From: JBOZRQ01 sp050789255
GTDB lineage: Bacteria; Bacillota; Sulfobacillia; Symbiobacteriales; Symbiobacteriaceae
Assembly (NCBI GenBank): GCA_050789255.1
Contig: JBOZRQ010000019.1
Span: 1 to 43,737, forward strand
Length of the DNA: 43,737 nt
Reading direction: 5' to 3'
The position numbers were made by a program, and so were the translations under genes. The notes below the pieces were generated by a model that ran no database searches, had not been told where the DNA came from, and saw nothing but the letters and a program-made list of their open reading frames with translations. Within the stretch, counting starts at the first letter, position 1; each line of letters starts with the position of its first letter. Shown in pieces: positions 8,491 through 17,050 of the stretch.

Positions 8491-9129
8491 CTATACCGTG
8501 GAGAGCGCCAGGTCCAGGTAGAGGAACGCCGTGCGCCAGATGTGCGCTCGCGCAGCCGAGCGCTGCTCGGGTGAGGCGGCGGGAGCAACCGACGCCACTG
8601 CCGCCTCGGCCCGCAGCAAGACCTTGACCGCCAGCCGGGCCAGGTCAAGGTAGGTATGGGACTGCTCGGCGGCCTTCAGCACGGCGGCCACCGCTTCAAT
8701 CGATCGGTACGGCGCAGCCACTCGCTCCGTCCTGGACCAGGTCTCACGTACCTGGTTCACCTTCTCCCGGGGCGCCGACAGGGCACGCCGGGTTCTCGTG
8801 TGCCCGCCTGCGAAGCTGGCCACCGCAGCGAGGGCCGTGTCCAGCAACTCCCGGCATTCAGTCGGGAAGACATGGCCGACCAGCCGGGCGTTGGCGACCG
8901 ACAGGCTCAGCACATCCCGCGAGGTGAGCGGGCCGCACTCTAACTGGTGGTAGATCACATACTCAAAAAGCCGGCCGCAGAGCGACCACTCTTGCTCGGC
9001 AATGAGCGTGTGGGCGGCAGCCCCGAGCGAGGCCACCGGGAACAGGCTGGAGAGTCGCGCGCGGGTCTGCCGGCTGGTTCCGGCGCCCTGTGCGGGCCAC
9101 CAGTCAAGGGTTTGCAGCAGCATTCTCAT
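8491..9129 (-). CDS. Hypothetical protein, mostly helical
   Basis: A 212-aa protein that I do not recognise. It is Ala/Leu/Arg-rich with long predicted helices, no signal peptide and no membrane segment. Features visible include HTLIAEQEWSLCGRLFEYVIYHQLECGPLTSRDV and a C-terminal SAARAHIWRTAFLYLDLALS. ATG at 9129 is preceded by AAAGGAGACGG, a good ribosome binding site; ATG at 9123 is possible. A long AT-richer leader with a hairpin lies upstream. The codon pattern and ribosome binding site support a real gene, but function cannot be inferred. Confidence 0.75.
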   Translation of the reverse strand: MRMLLQTLDWWPAQGAGTSRQTRARLSSLFPVASLGAAAHTLIAEQEWSLCGRLFEYVIYHQLECGPLTSRDVLSLSVANARLVGHVFPTECRELLDTALAAVASFAGGHTRTRRALSAPREKVNQVRETWSRTERVAAPYRSIEAVAAVLKAAEQSHTYLDLARLAVKVLLRAEAAVASVAPAASPEQRSAARAHIWRTAFLYLDLALSTV

Positions 9130-9424
9130 CCGTCTCCTTTGTTTTTGGGCATGACAAAGGCCCCTCTACCTGGGTAGGGGGCCGAAACGGGGGAGCGGCT
9201 GCGTATGTAGCTAGGTATATGTTGCGTATCTTGCGGTGTAAAATGTCGCCGAACCTGTTTTCGACCTGGGGTTAATCTATGCTGTGTGCTCCCCGTCGTT
9301 TCTGATACTTATTATATCTGTTCAAAAAAGTCACAGCCATCGGTTCTTCACCCCATTGAATATAGACTAACGATCTAGATATTCGTACGTTCACGAATTG
9401 TTGAGCGAGCAGTCCCTCGAGGAG
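9130..9424 (-). promoter_or_regulatory. Non-coding leader region with candidate -10 and hairpin
   Basis: No gene is seen in this 295-bp AT-richer stretch. On the minus strand a perfect TATAAT (9316-9311) lacks a good -35. Transcription from it would give a ~175-nt leader to the gene starting at 9129. Just upstream of that gene a GC-rich hairpin, GGCCCCTCTACC with GGTAGGGGGCC (9159-9183), is followed on the minus strand by only three Ts. It could be a weak attenuator. A second inverted repeat, ATTCGT with ACGAAT (9381-9398), lies just beyond the stop of the LuxR-type gene. Confidence 0.4.
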
Positions 9425-12070
9425 CTACAGCAGGTTCAGCTCCCGCGCCCGGGTGATCGCCTGCACCCGGTTGGTGACCCCCAGCTTGCCGAAAATGTTG
9501 CCCATGTGCTTCTTGACCGTGGTGAGCGCCACGAAGAGCCGATCGGCAATCTCCTGGTTGGAGGCGCCGGCCGCCACCAGGCCGAGCACTTCAAGTTCCC
9601 GCTCGCTGAGGGGCTCCACCAGGGGCTGCGGCGCCCGGCCCTGCCGGGCGGGCTCCGTGAGAGCCGGCGCCCCGAGAATGCGCAACAACTCGGCCGCAAG
9701 ACCAGCGCACTGGCTCGAAGGGATCGCACGGCGCAGCACGGGAATCACCCAGGGGCCGGTCTCGACAAATGCGCCCACCAGACCGGTACGCTCGGCGGTG
9801 GCGAGTGCCTTCTCAAGCGACGCCAGCGCCTGGGTATGCTGCCCCATCTGGTCGAAGGCGACCGCCTCATAGATGTGCAACTCGTGGTCCACCATGAGCA
9901 TCGCATTATCTGGATTCTGCCTGCGGACGCGGTCGATCCGTTCCAACAGCGCCTGGCTCTGCCCCGTGGCAATGTAGACGCGCATCAGGGTGATCAGTTC
10001 CACCACAAGGGGCGAGTAGAGGTCCTCCGTTACTCCCTCGGCGCCGGCAGTGGCCCAGGCAGCGGCGGCCGAAACCTTGCCTTCCATCAGCCACAGTTGA
10101 GCCTCCAGCGCGCGTACCAGCCGGCCCGCCCACTCCACCTCGGGCGGAGCCATCTCCTCCGCCTGGCGGACCAGGGCGTGAGCACGTTCGGACTCGCCCT
10201 TGGCCTGCTCCAGGAAAGCCAGCAGCAGATTGCCATAGAGCGACGCTTCCAGATGCCCGCCCCGGCTGGCGCAGCGGAGCGCTTCGACCACCTGTTGCTC
10301 CGACTCTTCCAGACGATGCCGGTGACGTAACAGATTCGCCAGGCTGAAATGGGCTGCGCTCGCCGCCGAGAGGGTCTCGGGGCCCTGGCCCGCGCAGAGC
10401 CGCAGTGCCTTGCGGTACAGCTCCTCCGCTTCGACGGTGCGCCCTTCCTCGATCATAATCCGGGCCTGCGAGCAGATGGCGATCACCTCGTTGTGGGTGT
10501 TGCCGGCCTGGTGGCTGAGCTGCGCTGCCTGGATGTAGCCCGCGGCGGCCTTCTCCCGGTCGCCCATATGGTGATACGCCCCAGCCAGGCGCAGGCTGAC
10601 CATGCCTCGCCATCGGAGCTCGCTTTCCGGCAGCAGGCTGAGCGCCCGAAGGGCCATGTCCACGGCCTCGGGCTGCTCTTGCCGCACGCGGTGCATCAAG
10701 CAGCGGATGGCGGCGAGCTTGCCGCGCAAGATGGCATCATCCGCGCCGGACAGGTTTGCTTCAGCTTGCTGCAGGAGCGGCTCGGCCGCGTCGAGGCGCC
10801 CGATGTCCACCAGCCGCTCCGCGTGGGCGAGGGCCAGGTTCGGGCGGGCGCCGATGACCTCGGGGGGCAGAGCTTCGAGCCAGTTGAGCACGGTCTGCAT
10901 CTCGCCGTGCCCCAACAGGTCGGTCATGGCCATCTCCATAAGATTGGCGGCATGGCTGAAGTCACCGCTGGCCAGCGCATGCCGCACGGCCTCGGACAGT
11001 TGGCCCTGCGACTCAAACCAGGCGCTGGCCCGCTGGTGGAGCAAGGGCTCCAGGCCGGGCTCCTGGTCGCGCAGCCGGGCGCGCAAGACGTCGGCGAACA
11101 GCTGGTGGTAGCGATACCACTCCCGCTGGTCGTCCAGCTCGGCGATGAAAAGATTCTCGTGCTCCAGCCGGTGGAGCATGGCCTGCCCGTCGGGCTCGCC
11201 CGTGACCTGCTCACAGAGCGGCCCGGTGAGGCGCTCCAAGATCGAAGTGCGGACCAGGAAGCGCCGGACCTGCTCCGGTTGCCGCTCGATTACCTCTTCA
11301 CCGAGGTAGTCCACGATAAAGCGGTGGCTGCCCGCAAAGGCGGTGACGAAGGCGTCCACATCGGTGCGGCCCTGCAGGGCGAGCGCGGCCATGTGCAGCC
11401 CTGCCGCCCATCCCTCTGCACGGGCGTCCAGGTCGGCGAGCTGGTCCGGGCGGAGCCCCAGGCCCTTGATCTGGTTGAGCAGAACCGCGGCCTCCTCCTG
11501 GGAGAACCGGAGCTCCTGGGTCCGAATCTCCAGGAGCTCCCCGGCAGCTCGCAGGCGCGCCAGGGAGATCGGGGGGTCGGCGCGGCCGCTGATCACCAGG
11601 TGCATCTGCGGCGGCAGGTGCTCGATCAGGGAGCTCACCGCCCGGTGGATCTGCGGGTTGACGATCATGTGATAGTCGTCCAGCACGAGCACGAAATCGC
11701 AGGGGTACTCGGAGACCCCGCTGATGCAGGCCGTCCACAGCGTGCCCGGCGATGGCTCGGACCGCAGCATGGCTTGAAGGTCGCGGCCCAGCCCCTCCTC
11801 CACCCGCTCCAGGGCTGCGGCCACGTAGGCCCAGAAGGTGGCGGGGTCGTTGTCGGTCTCGGTCAGCGAGACCCAGCCCCGCCTGACCTCGCTCGCAGCC
11901 GCCCACTGGCTGAGCAGGGCGGTTTTGCCGAACCCGCCCGGTGCGGACACGAGCGTCAGTTTCCGAGCGACGACCTGTTCTAAGATTTGGAGGAGTTGCG
12001 GGCGCGCAACCAAAGGGGAGCGAAGGCGTGGGATGAAGAGCTTCGTTGACAGCAGTGGCGCGGCTGGCAT
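9425..12070 (-). CDS. MalT-like LuxR-family STAND regulator
   Basis: An 881-aa protein with MalT architecture. The N-terminal STKLFIPRLRSPLVARPQLL motif leads into the P-loop APGGFGKTALL (43-53) and Walker B VLVLDDYHMI. Arginine-rich sensor motifs, a TPR-like superhelix and a C-terminal LuxR helix-turn-helix (about 820-881: LSERELEVLGLVAAGASNQEIADRLFVALTTVKKH) follow. Family members are inducer- and ATP-dependent activators. ATG at 12070 follows TAGGGGAACC. A perfect TATAAT lies 41 nt upstream. It diverges from the ABC transporter-oligoendopeptidase operon, making that operon the natural candidate target, though none has been shown. Confidence 0.93.
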   Translation of the reverse strand: MPAAPLLSTKLFIPRLRSPLVARPQLLQILEQVVARKLTLVSAPGGFGKTALLSQWAAASEVRRGWVSLTETDNDPATFWAYVAAALERVEEGLGRDLQAMLRSEPSPGTLWTACISGVSEYPCDFVLVLDDYHMIVNPQIHRAVSSLIEHLPPQMHLVISGRADPPISLARLRAAGELLEIRTQELRFSQEEAAVLLNQIKGLGLRPDQLADLDARAEGWAAGLHMAALALQGRTDVDAFVTAFAGSHRFIVDYLGEEVIERQPEQVRRFLVRTSILERLTGPLCEQVTGEPDGQAMLHRLEHENLFIAELDDQREWYRYHQLFADVLRARLRDQEPGLEPLLHQRASAWFESQGQLSEAVRHALASGDFSHAANLMEMAMTDLLGHGEMQTVLNWLEALPPEVIGARPNLALAHAERLVDIGRLDAAEPLLQQAEANLSGADDAILRGKLAAIRCLMHRVRQEQPEAVDMALRALSLLPESELRWRGMVSLRLAGAYHHMGDREKAAAGYIQAAQLSHQAGNTHNEVIAICSQARIMIEEGRTVEAEELYRKALRLCAGQGPETLSAASAAHFSLANLLRHRHRLEESEQQVVEALRCASRGGHLEASLYGNLLLAFLEQAKGESERAHALVRQAEEMAPPEVEWAGRLVRALEAQLWLMEGKVSAAAAWATAGAEGVTEDLYSPLVVELITLMRVYIATGQSQALLERIDRVRRQNPDNAMLMVDHELHIYEAVAFDQMGQHTQALASLEKALATAERTGLVGAFVETGPWVIPVLRRAIPSSQCAGLAAELLRILGAPALTEPARQGRAPQPLVEPLSERELEVLGLVAAGASNQEIADRLFVALTTVKKHMGNIFGKLGVTNRVQAITRARELNLL

Positions 12071-12110
12071 GGTTCCCCTACTTTCCAGACCGAATCAGAG
12101 ACACTTGCAG

Positions 12111-12116
12111 ATTATA
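12111..12116 (-). promoter_or_regulatory. Candidate -10 element of the MalT-like gene
   Basis: TATAAT on the minus strand lies 41 bp upstream of the ATG at 12070. No hexamer resembling TTGACA is found 16-18 bp further upstream, so the promoter may be weak or activator-dependent. Confidence 0.5.
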
Positions 12117-12188
12117 CTTTCGGGTACCGACACCCCGGGCGCCCCCTGGTAAGGTTATGCATGTGCATCATGAAGGGAGGGCGCCCTG

Positions 12189-13142
12189 GTGGCGGCAATT
12201 ATTGAAACCCGGGCCTTGAGAAAGGCCTATAACGGGGTGGACGTGCTCCAACCCCTGGACCTGAAGGTCGAATCGAACAGTATTGTAGGATTCCTGGGAC
12301 CCAACGGCGCCGGCAAGAGTACGACGATCAAGCTGCTCCTGGGCCTGATCAAGCCCACCAGCGGCACAGGGCGGCTCTTCGGGATGGATATTGTGGAAGA
12401 CAGCGTGGCCATCCGGGAGCGGGTGGGGTACCTGGCGCAGGACCCACGCTTTTATCCGCATATGACGGCTCGGGAGACGCTGCGGTTTGTGGCCTCGTTC
12501 TTCTATAAGCTCCCGTCCCGCGCCGTGGAGGATCGGGTGGTGGAAGCGCTCGACCTGGTGGGGCTGGCCGACAAGGCGGACCGACCGATCCACGGCTTCT
12601 CCGGCGGTGAACGCCAGCGGCTGGGGATCGCCCAGGCCCAGATTAACCATCCCGACCTGCTGATTCTTGACGAACCGGCTGCCGCCCTGGACCCCATGGG
12701 CCGCCGGGACGTGTTGATGATCATGGAGCGCCTGCGTGAGCGGACGACGATCTTCTACTCCACGCACATCCTGGAGGATGTGCAGCGGGTGAGCGACTCC
12801 GTTGCAATCCTGAACAAGGGCAACCTGGTGGTTCACGCCCCCACATCGGAACTGCTGGCCGGGAACGGGAACGCGGTCTTCACAGCGGTGCTGAAGGGCG
12901 ATGACACCGGCGCCCGCGCCCGTATGTCGGCCCTACCGTGGGTGAGCGGGCTCAAGACTGAGCCCACCGCCGCCGGCGCCCGGTGGGAGATCTCCGTGAG
13001 TGACCTGGAGGCCGCCGAGGCGCTGCTGGCCCGGGAGATCCTCGCTGATGGGCAGGCCCACCTGGTTGAGTTTACCCGGCGGACCGCCAACCTGGAGAAA
13101 ATCTTTATCGACCTTGTGGAGGGACATGGACATGCTCGTTGA
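12189..13142 (+). CDS. ABC transporter ATP-binding protein
   Basis: A 317-aa ABC ATPase of the ABC-2 exporter type. Walker A is GPNGAGKST (37-45), the signature FSGGE (137-141), Walker B LLILDEP (157-163), and a switch His follows in YSTHILEDVQRVSD. The ~90-residue C-terminal extension is usual for exporters of this class. The start is GTG at 12189 with AAGGGAGG eight nt upstream. The next gene, a membrane permease, begins inside its last codons, so the two form one transporter. The substrate is not predictable from sequence. Confidence 0.95.
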   Translation: MAAIIETRALRKAYNGVDVLQPLDLKVESNSIVGFLGPNGAGKSTTIKLLLGLIKPTSGTGRLFGMDIVEDSVAIRERVGYLAQDPRFYPHMTARETLRFVASFFYKLPSRAVEDRVVEALDLVGLADKADRPIHGFSGGERQRLGIAQAQINHPDLLILDEPAAALDPMGRRDVLMIMERLRERTTIFYSTHILEDVQRVSDSVAILNKGNLVVHAPTSELLAGNGNAVFTAVLKGDDTGARARMSALPWVSGLKTEPTAAGARWEISVSDLEAAEALLAREILADGQAHLVEFTRRTANLEKIFIDLVEGHGHAR

Positions 13143-13917
13143 TTCGTTGGTCCCGCTTACGGCCAAGGGCTGGCGGCGTGGCCTGAGCAGCCTCTGGCGC
13201 AAGGAGATGGGCGAATGGTGGCGGACGCGCAAGGGATTGGTTAACCTGCTGCTGTGGCCAATCGTGCTGAACGGACTGCTTGCCGTCGTTTCGTATGCGG
13301 CCAAGTATGATCCGACGGAGACGACGCCCCTCCCGCAGATGCAGGTGGATATGTTGCTAAACCTGGGCCTGTTCCTTACCGGCCTGGCGGCGGTCATCCG
13401 CACGCAGTCGAGCATCATTGGGGAACGGCAGTCCGGCACGGCGGCCTGGATTCTCTCCAAGCCGGCCTCCCGGGCCGCCTTTATCCTATCAAAGTTCGGT
13501 GCCAATGCCGTAAATCTCCTTGCGCTTTCTGTCCTCATACCCTATGGCATTGCGTTTTTTGAGGTCCGCTTCCTGGGACAGGCGTTGCCCGAGGGGCCAT
13601 ACGTGGCGCTGGTGGCGTCCATGATGGCGAACACGCTGTTCTACCTCAGCCTCACGCTGATGCTCGGCACCCTGTTTCAGGGGCGGAGCGGCGTGCTGGG
13701 CATCTCCCTGGGCGTGCTGCTCGGCGGGTCGCTGTTGGCCGGTCTTCTCCCGCCGCTGCAGGCGGTCACCCCGTATGGCCTGTCCGCCCTGGGGATGGGG
13801 CTCTTTGGGTTCCAGCCGGTGCCTGCGTATGGACTCCTGCCGATCTTTGCTACAGTTGCGTGGTCAATCATCTTTGTAACGGTTGCGATCGTGCGGTTCC
13901 AACGGGAAGAGCTGTAA
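13132..13917 (+). CDS. ABC-2 type transporter permease
   Basis: A 261-aa membrane protein with about six hydrophobic segments, for example LVNLLLWPIVLNGLLAVVSY, MLLNLGLFLTGLAAVI, FILSKFGANAVNLLALSVLI and GVLGISLGVLLGGSLLAGLL. The cytoplasmic QSGTAAWILSKPASRAAFILSK block is typical of ABC-2 permeases. Of two in-frame ATGs, 13132 has GGAGGG at ideal 8-nt spacing; 13126 is only two nt away from it. The reading frame overlaps the ATPase gene by 11 bp and is followed 16 nt later by oligoendopeptidase F. Confidence 0.92.
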   Translation: MLVDSLVPLTAKGWRRGLSSLWRKEMGEWWRTRKGLVNLLLWPIVLNGLLAVVSYAAKYDPTETTPLPQMQVDMLLNLGLFLTGLAAVIRTQSSIIGERQSGTAAWILSKPASRAAFILSKFGANAVNLLALSVLIPYGIAFFEVRFLGQALPEGPYVALVASMMANTLFYLSLTLMLGTLFQGRSGVLGISLGVLLGGSLLAGLLPPLQAVTPYGLSALGMGLFGFQPVPAYGLLPIFATVAWSIIFVTVAIVRFQREEL

Positions 13918-13933
13918 CGAGGAGGAGAAAGCA

Positions 13934-15724
13934 ATGGTGCGACGGCCTGGTCGAACTGAGGTGCCGGTCGAGCAGACCTGGAATCTGGAAGGGCTATACG
14001 CCACGGCGGCGGACTGGGAGGCTGAGCTGGGACGGGTGGAAGCGCTGCTGCCCGAGCTGGCGGCCTATGCGGGGCGCCTGGGGAATGGGGCCGCCGAGGT
14101 GCTGGCCTGCCTGCAGTTGAACGACTCAGTCCTGATGCGGGCGGAGCAGGTGGCCTGGTTTGCCCAGAACCGCTACGCTGAGGATCAGGGCGACCCTGCC
14201 CGGGTGGCCATGCTCGAGCGCGCCATGCGGCTGGGCGCCGGCGCCCAGGCGGCCGGGGCGTTCGTTAAGCCGGAGCTGCTGGGGCTGCCGGAGGCCGACC
14301 TTACGGCCTGGTTCGAGCGGGAGCCTGGCCTGGCTGTCTACCGCAAGTTCCTGGACGACCTGCTTGCCGAGAAGGCTCATATGCTGGGGGCGGAGGCTGA
14401 GGCCGTGCTGGCGGAGGTCTCCCCTCTCCTTCAGGCCCCCTTCGATATCTGGCAGCAGACGACCAACGTGGACCTGCGCTTTGACCCTATCACCAATGAG
14501 CGGGGAGAGCAGGTGCCGATGTCGCTGGGCGCCTGGATCAACTTCTCCTCGTCGCCGGTCCGCGAGGTGCGTCAGGCGGCCGATGAGTCCTTCCAGCGTG
14601 CTTACGCTGCCCACAGCCACACCATTGGCGCCGCCATAGCTGCCGCCACCCGGCGGGACGCGGTGCTGGCCCGGCTGCGCAAGTACCCGTCTGCCCTCGC
14701 TGCGGCCCTCGCCCGGGAGCAGATGCCCGAGGAGGTCTTTCACAACCTGCTGCGCGTCTGCGAGGCCGGCACGGTCCAGTACCGCCGACACCTGGACTAC
14801 AAGCGCCGTGCCATGGGTCTGGAGCAGCTGATGCCCTGGGACCTCCGTGCACAGGTGGGCACCGGCAGCCAGGCGGCGATTCCCTTTGACGAAGCGTTTG
14901 CGATGATTCAGGAAGCGCTGGCGCCACTGGGTCCCGAGTACGCGGCGGTGCTGGAGCGGGCTTACGCCGAGCGCTGGGTCGATTGGGCTGACAACGAGGG
15001 CAAGGGCGGAAACGCCTACTCCTCGGGCTGTTATGGCTACCACCCGGCGGTCAAGATTCAGTGGCATGGGACGCTCCTGGATGTGTTTACGCTCTGCCAT
15101 GAGCTCGGACATGCCCTGCACGCCTGGTTCACCAGTCAGAACCAGCCGTACGTTTACTCGCAGTACACGGTAGCGCTCGCAGAAACGGCCTCGACCACCA
15201 ACGAGATCTTGCTCGCACGGCATCTGATGGCGAAGGAGGCCGACACTGAGTTCAAGCGTGCTGTGCTGGGCATGGCCCTGACCTCCTTTGACGACAACTT
15301 CTTCTTTGCCGGGGCGATGGCCGTGCTTCAGAAGGAGATGCACCAGGCGGCGGAGGAGGGCAGGCCGCTCACCTGCGATTCGATCACATCGATGAACACC
15401 GAGATCCTGAAGCGGTGGTATGTCGATGTGGCCGCGGTGACGCCCGAGGGGCTCGGCGCCCGCTGGAACTGGCAACCCCATCACTTCCTGGATTTCTACG
15501 GCTATCAGTACACCCTGGGCATCTCCGCGGCTGCGGCCTTTGCCGATGCGATTCTGACGGAGGGAGAGCCCGCCGCCGCCCGGTACCTCGGTTTCCTCCG
15601 AGCCGGCTCCTCGGCGCCTCCCCTGCAGATCTTGCGGGCAGCCGGGCTTGACATGTCCACCCCGGAGCCCGTGGAGCGGGCGGTTGCGGTGTACGGCGCC
15701 CTGGTGGATCAGCTGGAGAAATAG
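13934..15724 (+). CDS. pepF: Oligoendopeptidase F family zinc metallopeptidase
   Basis: A 596-aa M3B peptidase, close to the usual PepF length, that degrades short peptides in the cytoplasm. The zinc motif HELGHALHAWF is at about 389-399, with the downstream ETASTTNE glutamate as third ligand. The N-terminal WNLEGLYATAADWEAEL block and C-terminal HHFLDFYGYQYTLGISAAAAF also match the family. ATG at 13934 follows GAGGAGGAG. It is third in the operon after an ABC exporter pair, so it might process or clear an exported peptide, but M3 peptidases are often general housekeeping enzymes. Confidence 0.95.
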   Translation: MVRRPGRTEVPVEQTWNLEGLYATAADWEAELGRVEALLPELAAYAGRLGNGAAEVLACLQLNDSVLMRAEQVAWFAQNRYAEDQGDPARVAMLERAMRLGAGAQAAGAFVKPELLGLPEADLTAWFEREPGLAVYRKFLDDLLAEKAHMLGAEAEAVLAEVSPLLQAPFDIWQQTTNVDLRFDPITNERGEQVPMSLGAWINFSSSPVREVRQAADESFQRAYAAHSHTIGAAIAAATRRDAVLARLRKYPSALAAALAREQMPEEVFHNLLRVCEAGTVQYRRHLDYKRRAMGLEQLMPWDLRAQVGTGSQAAIPFDEAFAMIQEALAPLGPEYAAVLERAYAERWVDWADNEGKGGNAYSSGCYGYHPAVKIQWHGTLLDVFTLCHELGHALHAWFTSQNQPYVYSQYTVALAETASTTNEILLARHLMAKEADTEFKRAVLGMALTSFDDNFFFAGAMAVLQKEMHQAAEEGRPLTCDSITSMNTEILKRWYVDVAAVTPEGLGARWNWQPHHFLDFYGYQYTLGISAAAAFADAILTEGEPAAARYLGFLRAGSSAPPLQILRAAGLDMSTPEPVERAVAVYGALVDQLEK

Positions 15725-15738
15725 CCCATCTCGAAGGA

Positions 15739-15768
15739 GAATGTGTGTTCGATGTCGAACACACATTC
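15739..15768. repeat. Perfect 30-bp inverted repeat upstream of the VOC gene
   Basis: The half-site GAATGTGTGTTCGA (15739-15752) is mirrored exactly by TCGAACACACATTC (15755-15768) around a two-base centre. As RNA it would form a 13-bp stem with an AUGU tetraloop. No T run follows, so it is not an ordinary terminator. It lies between pepF and the VOC gene and overlaps an AAGGAG at 15734-15739. Confidence 0.85.
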
Positions 15769-15786
15769 ATTCAGGGGGGATGGCCC

Positions 15787-16110
15787 ATGATTGGCGAGCT
15801 GATCACCGTAGGCATCGAATGTACCGACCTGGAAGCGTCCAAGCAGTTCTATTCGCAGCAGTTAGGTCTCCAGCAGGTGGCCGGCGGAACCGGGTGGGCC
15901 GTGCTAAACGGCAATGGCGTGTCCATCTCCATGTGGCAGGGCCAGAAGGCCAACGTGGTGCTCGGCTTCGCGGGCGGAACGCTCGCTGAAATCCGCGCAG
16001 CGTTGGAGGCCCAGGGCGTATCCACGGGCGAGCCGCAGCCGCATCCCGGCGGGCGCCACCTGAACGTCTTTGATCCCGATGGCAACCGGGTCATGATCAA
16101 CGTAACCTAG
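15787..16110 (+). CDS. VOC (glyoxalase/bleomycin-resistance fold) protein
   Basis: A 107-aa single VOC domain: ITVGIECTDLEASKQFYSQQLGLQ at the N-terminus and LNVFDPDGNRVMINV at the C-terminus. The usual metal-binding Glu near the C-terminal strand is Asn here, so metal-dependent catalysis is doubtful. ATG at 15787 has AGGGGGGA six nt upstream. An in-frame GTG at 15745 with AAGGAG upstream would add 14 residues inside the palindrome and is less likely, because VOC domains usually begin at the first beta strand. A terminator follows. Confidence 0.88.
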   Translation: MIGELITVGIECTDLEASKQFYSQQLGLQQVAGGTGWAVLNGNGVSISMWQGQKANVVLGFAGGTLAEIRAALEAQGVSTGEPQPHPGGRHLNVFDPDGNRVMINVT

Positions 16111-16128
16111 CAGTCTCCGCAATGCGAA

Positions 16129-16166
16129 GGGGATCGGCCACCTACTGGTTGGCCGATCCCCGTTTT
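16129..16166 (+). terminator. Intrinsic terminator of the VOC gene
   Basis: A perfect 12-bp stem GGGGATCGGCCA (16129-16140) with TGGCCGATCCCC (16150-16161), 9-nt loop, followed by GTTTTCC. The convergent CPBP gene on the other strand ends inside this hairpin (stop at 16144-16142). Confidence 0.8.
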
Positions 16167-16888
16167 CCTATCCCCCACAGAAGGGCGACGCCGTAAGCCA
16201 GAATCAACACCGCCATGATGATCATCACGGTGGGGGACATGGGCTCCATGCCAGTGCCGGCGGAAGTCCCCACGAAGGAGAAGAAGTCGACCAGGGTGTG
16301 AAGGATCACCGGCACCCACATGGAGCCTGTCCGAAGCCGGATGCCTGCAAAGATGAGCCCGAACAGGAGCGTCATGAGCACCTGCAGGATGACGTCTGCG
16401 ACCGCTCCGCCGCTTACTAGGTTGGCCAGGTGCAGGAGGCCGAAGGCCAGCGAGGAGAGAAGAACCGCTCCGTAAGCCCCATAGCGGGGCCGGAAGGTCT
16501 CCAGGAAGATCCCCCGCAGCCAGGCTTCCTCCTGGAACCCGATCAGCAGGGCGGACAGGCCATACCCTACCGTTTGCAGCGGGGATGTGACCACGCCCCG
16601 GTAGCCCCCAGCAAGGTAGAGCAGAAAGGGCAGAACCACCCAGAGGTTGCGCCAGCGGGGCGGTGCAAAGTCGGTCCGGCGCCACCATCCCAGCCCGGTC
16701 AGGATCAGTGCAGCCAGTACGCAGGCCAGCAGTTCGGCGCCCATGGCCCCAGCCCGGGAACCAGCCAGTTTGGCCGACTGACCCAGCCAGCCGTAGCCGG
16801 CGTAGAGAACTAAGCAGAACCCCGCAAATCGCAGGGGGCGGTCAGCGGCAAGGCGACGCATTGAATCATCCAGTTGAGCCAGGTTCAT
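16142..16888 (-). CDS. CPBP (CAAX/Abi-type) intramembrane metalloprotease homologue
   Basis: A 248-aa polytopic protein with about seven hydrophobic segments and the Abi/CPBP motifs: EEAWLRG (Glu120, Glu121, Arg125), a histidine in FGLLHLANL (His153), and the later HTLVDFF. These are the active-site positions of Rce1-type glutamyl intramembrane proteases. Bacterial members act in peptide maturation, bacteriocin immunity or unknown processes. ATG at 16888 has GGAGGGAG eight nt upstream; a longer frame to 17026 has no signal of its own. It is convergent with the VOC gene, so its terminator is shared. Confidence 0.88.
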   Translation of the reverse strand: MNLAQLDDSMRRLAADRPLRFAGFCLVLYAGYGWLGQSAKLAGSRAGAMGAELLACVLAALILTGLGWWRRTDFAPPRWRNLWVVLPFLLYLAGGYRGVVTSPLQTVGYGLSALLIGFQEEAWLRGIFLETFRPRYGAYGAVLLSSLAFGLLHLANLVSGGAVADVILQVLMTLLFGLIFAGIRLRTGSMWVPVILHTLVDFFSFVGTSAGTGMEPMSPTVMIIMAVLILAYGVALLWGIGKRGSANQ

Positions 16889-17013
16889 TCTTCGTGCTCC
16901 CTCCAAGGCATGTGTCATCCGTAAACGCCTTGGCCATGGTAGCACGGGCGCCGCGCCGCTGTAGGCATGCGAAAGTACACTCCCGGGCGGCCCCGGCGAG
17001 TGTCCCAAAGTAG

Positions 17014-17045
17014 AATCCCCCACCAACGCCGCGGCTGGTGGGGGA
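17014..17045 (-). terminator. Hairpin after gatB
   Basis: ATCCCCCACCA (17015-17025) pairs perfectly with TGGTGGGGGAT (17035-17045). It lies six nt beyond the gatB stop on the minus strand and is followed by ATTCTACTTT, an imperfect U tract. It probably ends the gatCAB operon. Confidence 0.7.
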
Positions 17046-17050
17046 TCGGC

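Noticed and set aside
10349..11983. Plus-strand open frame of 544 codons
   Set aside because: It is antisense to the MalT-like regulator, has no recognisable motif and no convincing ribosome binding site.
14126..15766. Minus-strand open frame of 546 codons
   Set aside because: It is antisense to oligoendopeptidase F, whose HELGH motif is unmistakable.
15739..15768. LexA/DinR box
   Set aside because: The Firmicutes SOS box is CGAAC-N4-GTTCG. This palindrome has the half-sites in the opposite order (GTTCG...CGAAC), so it does not match.
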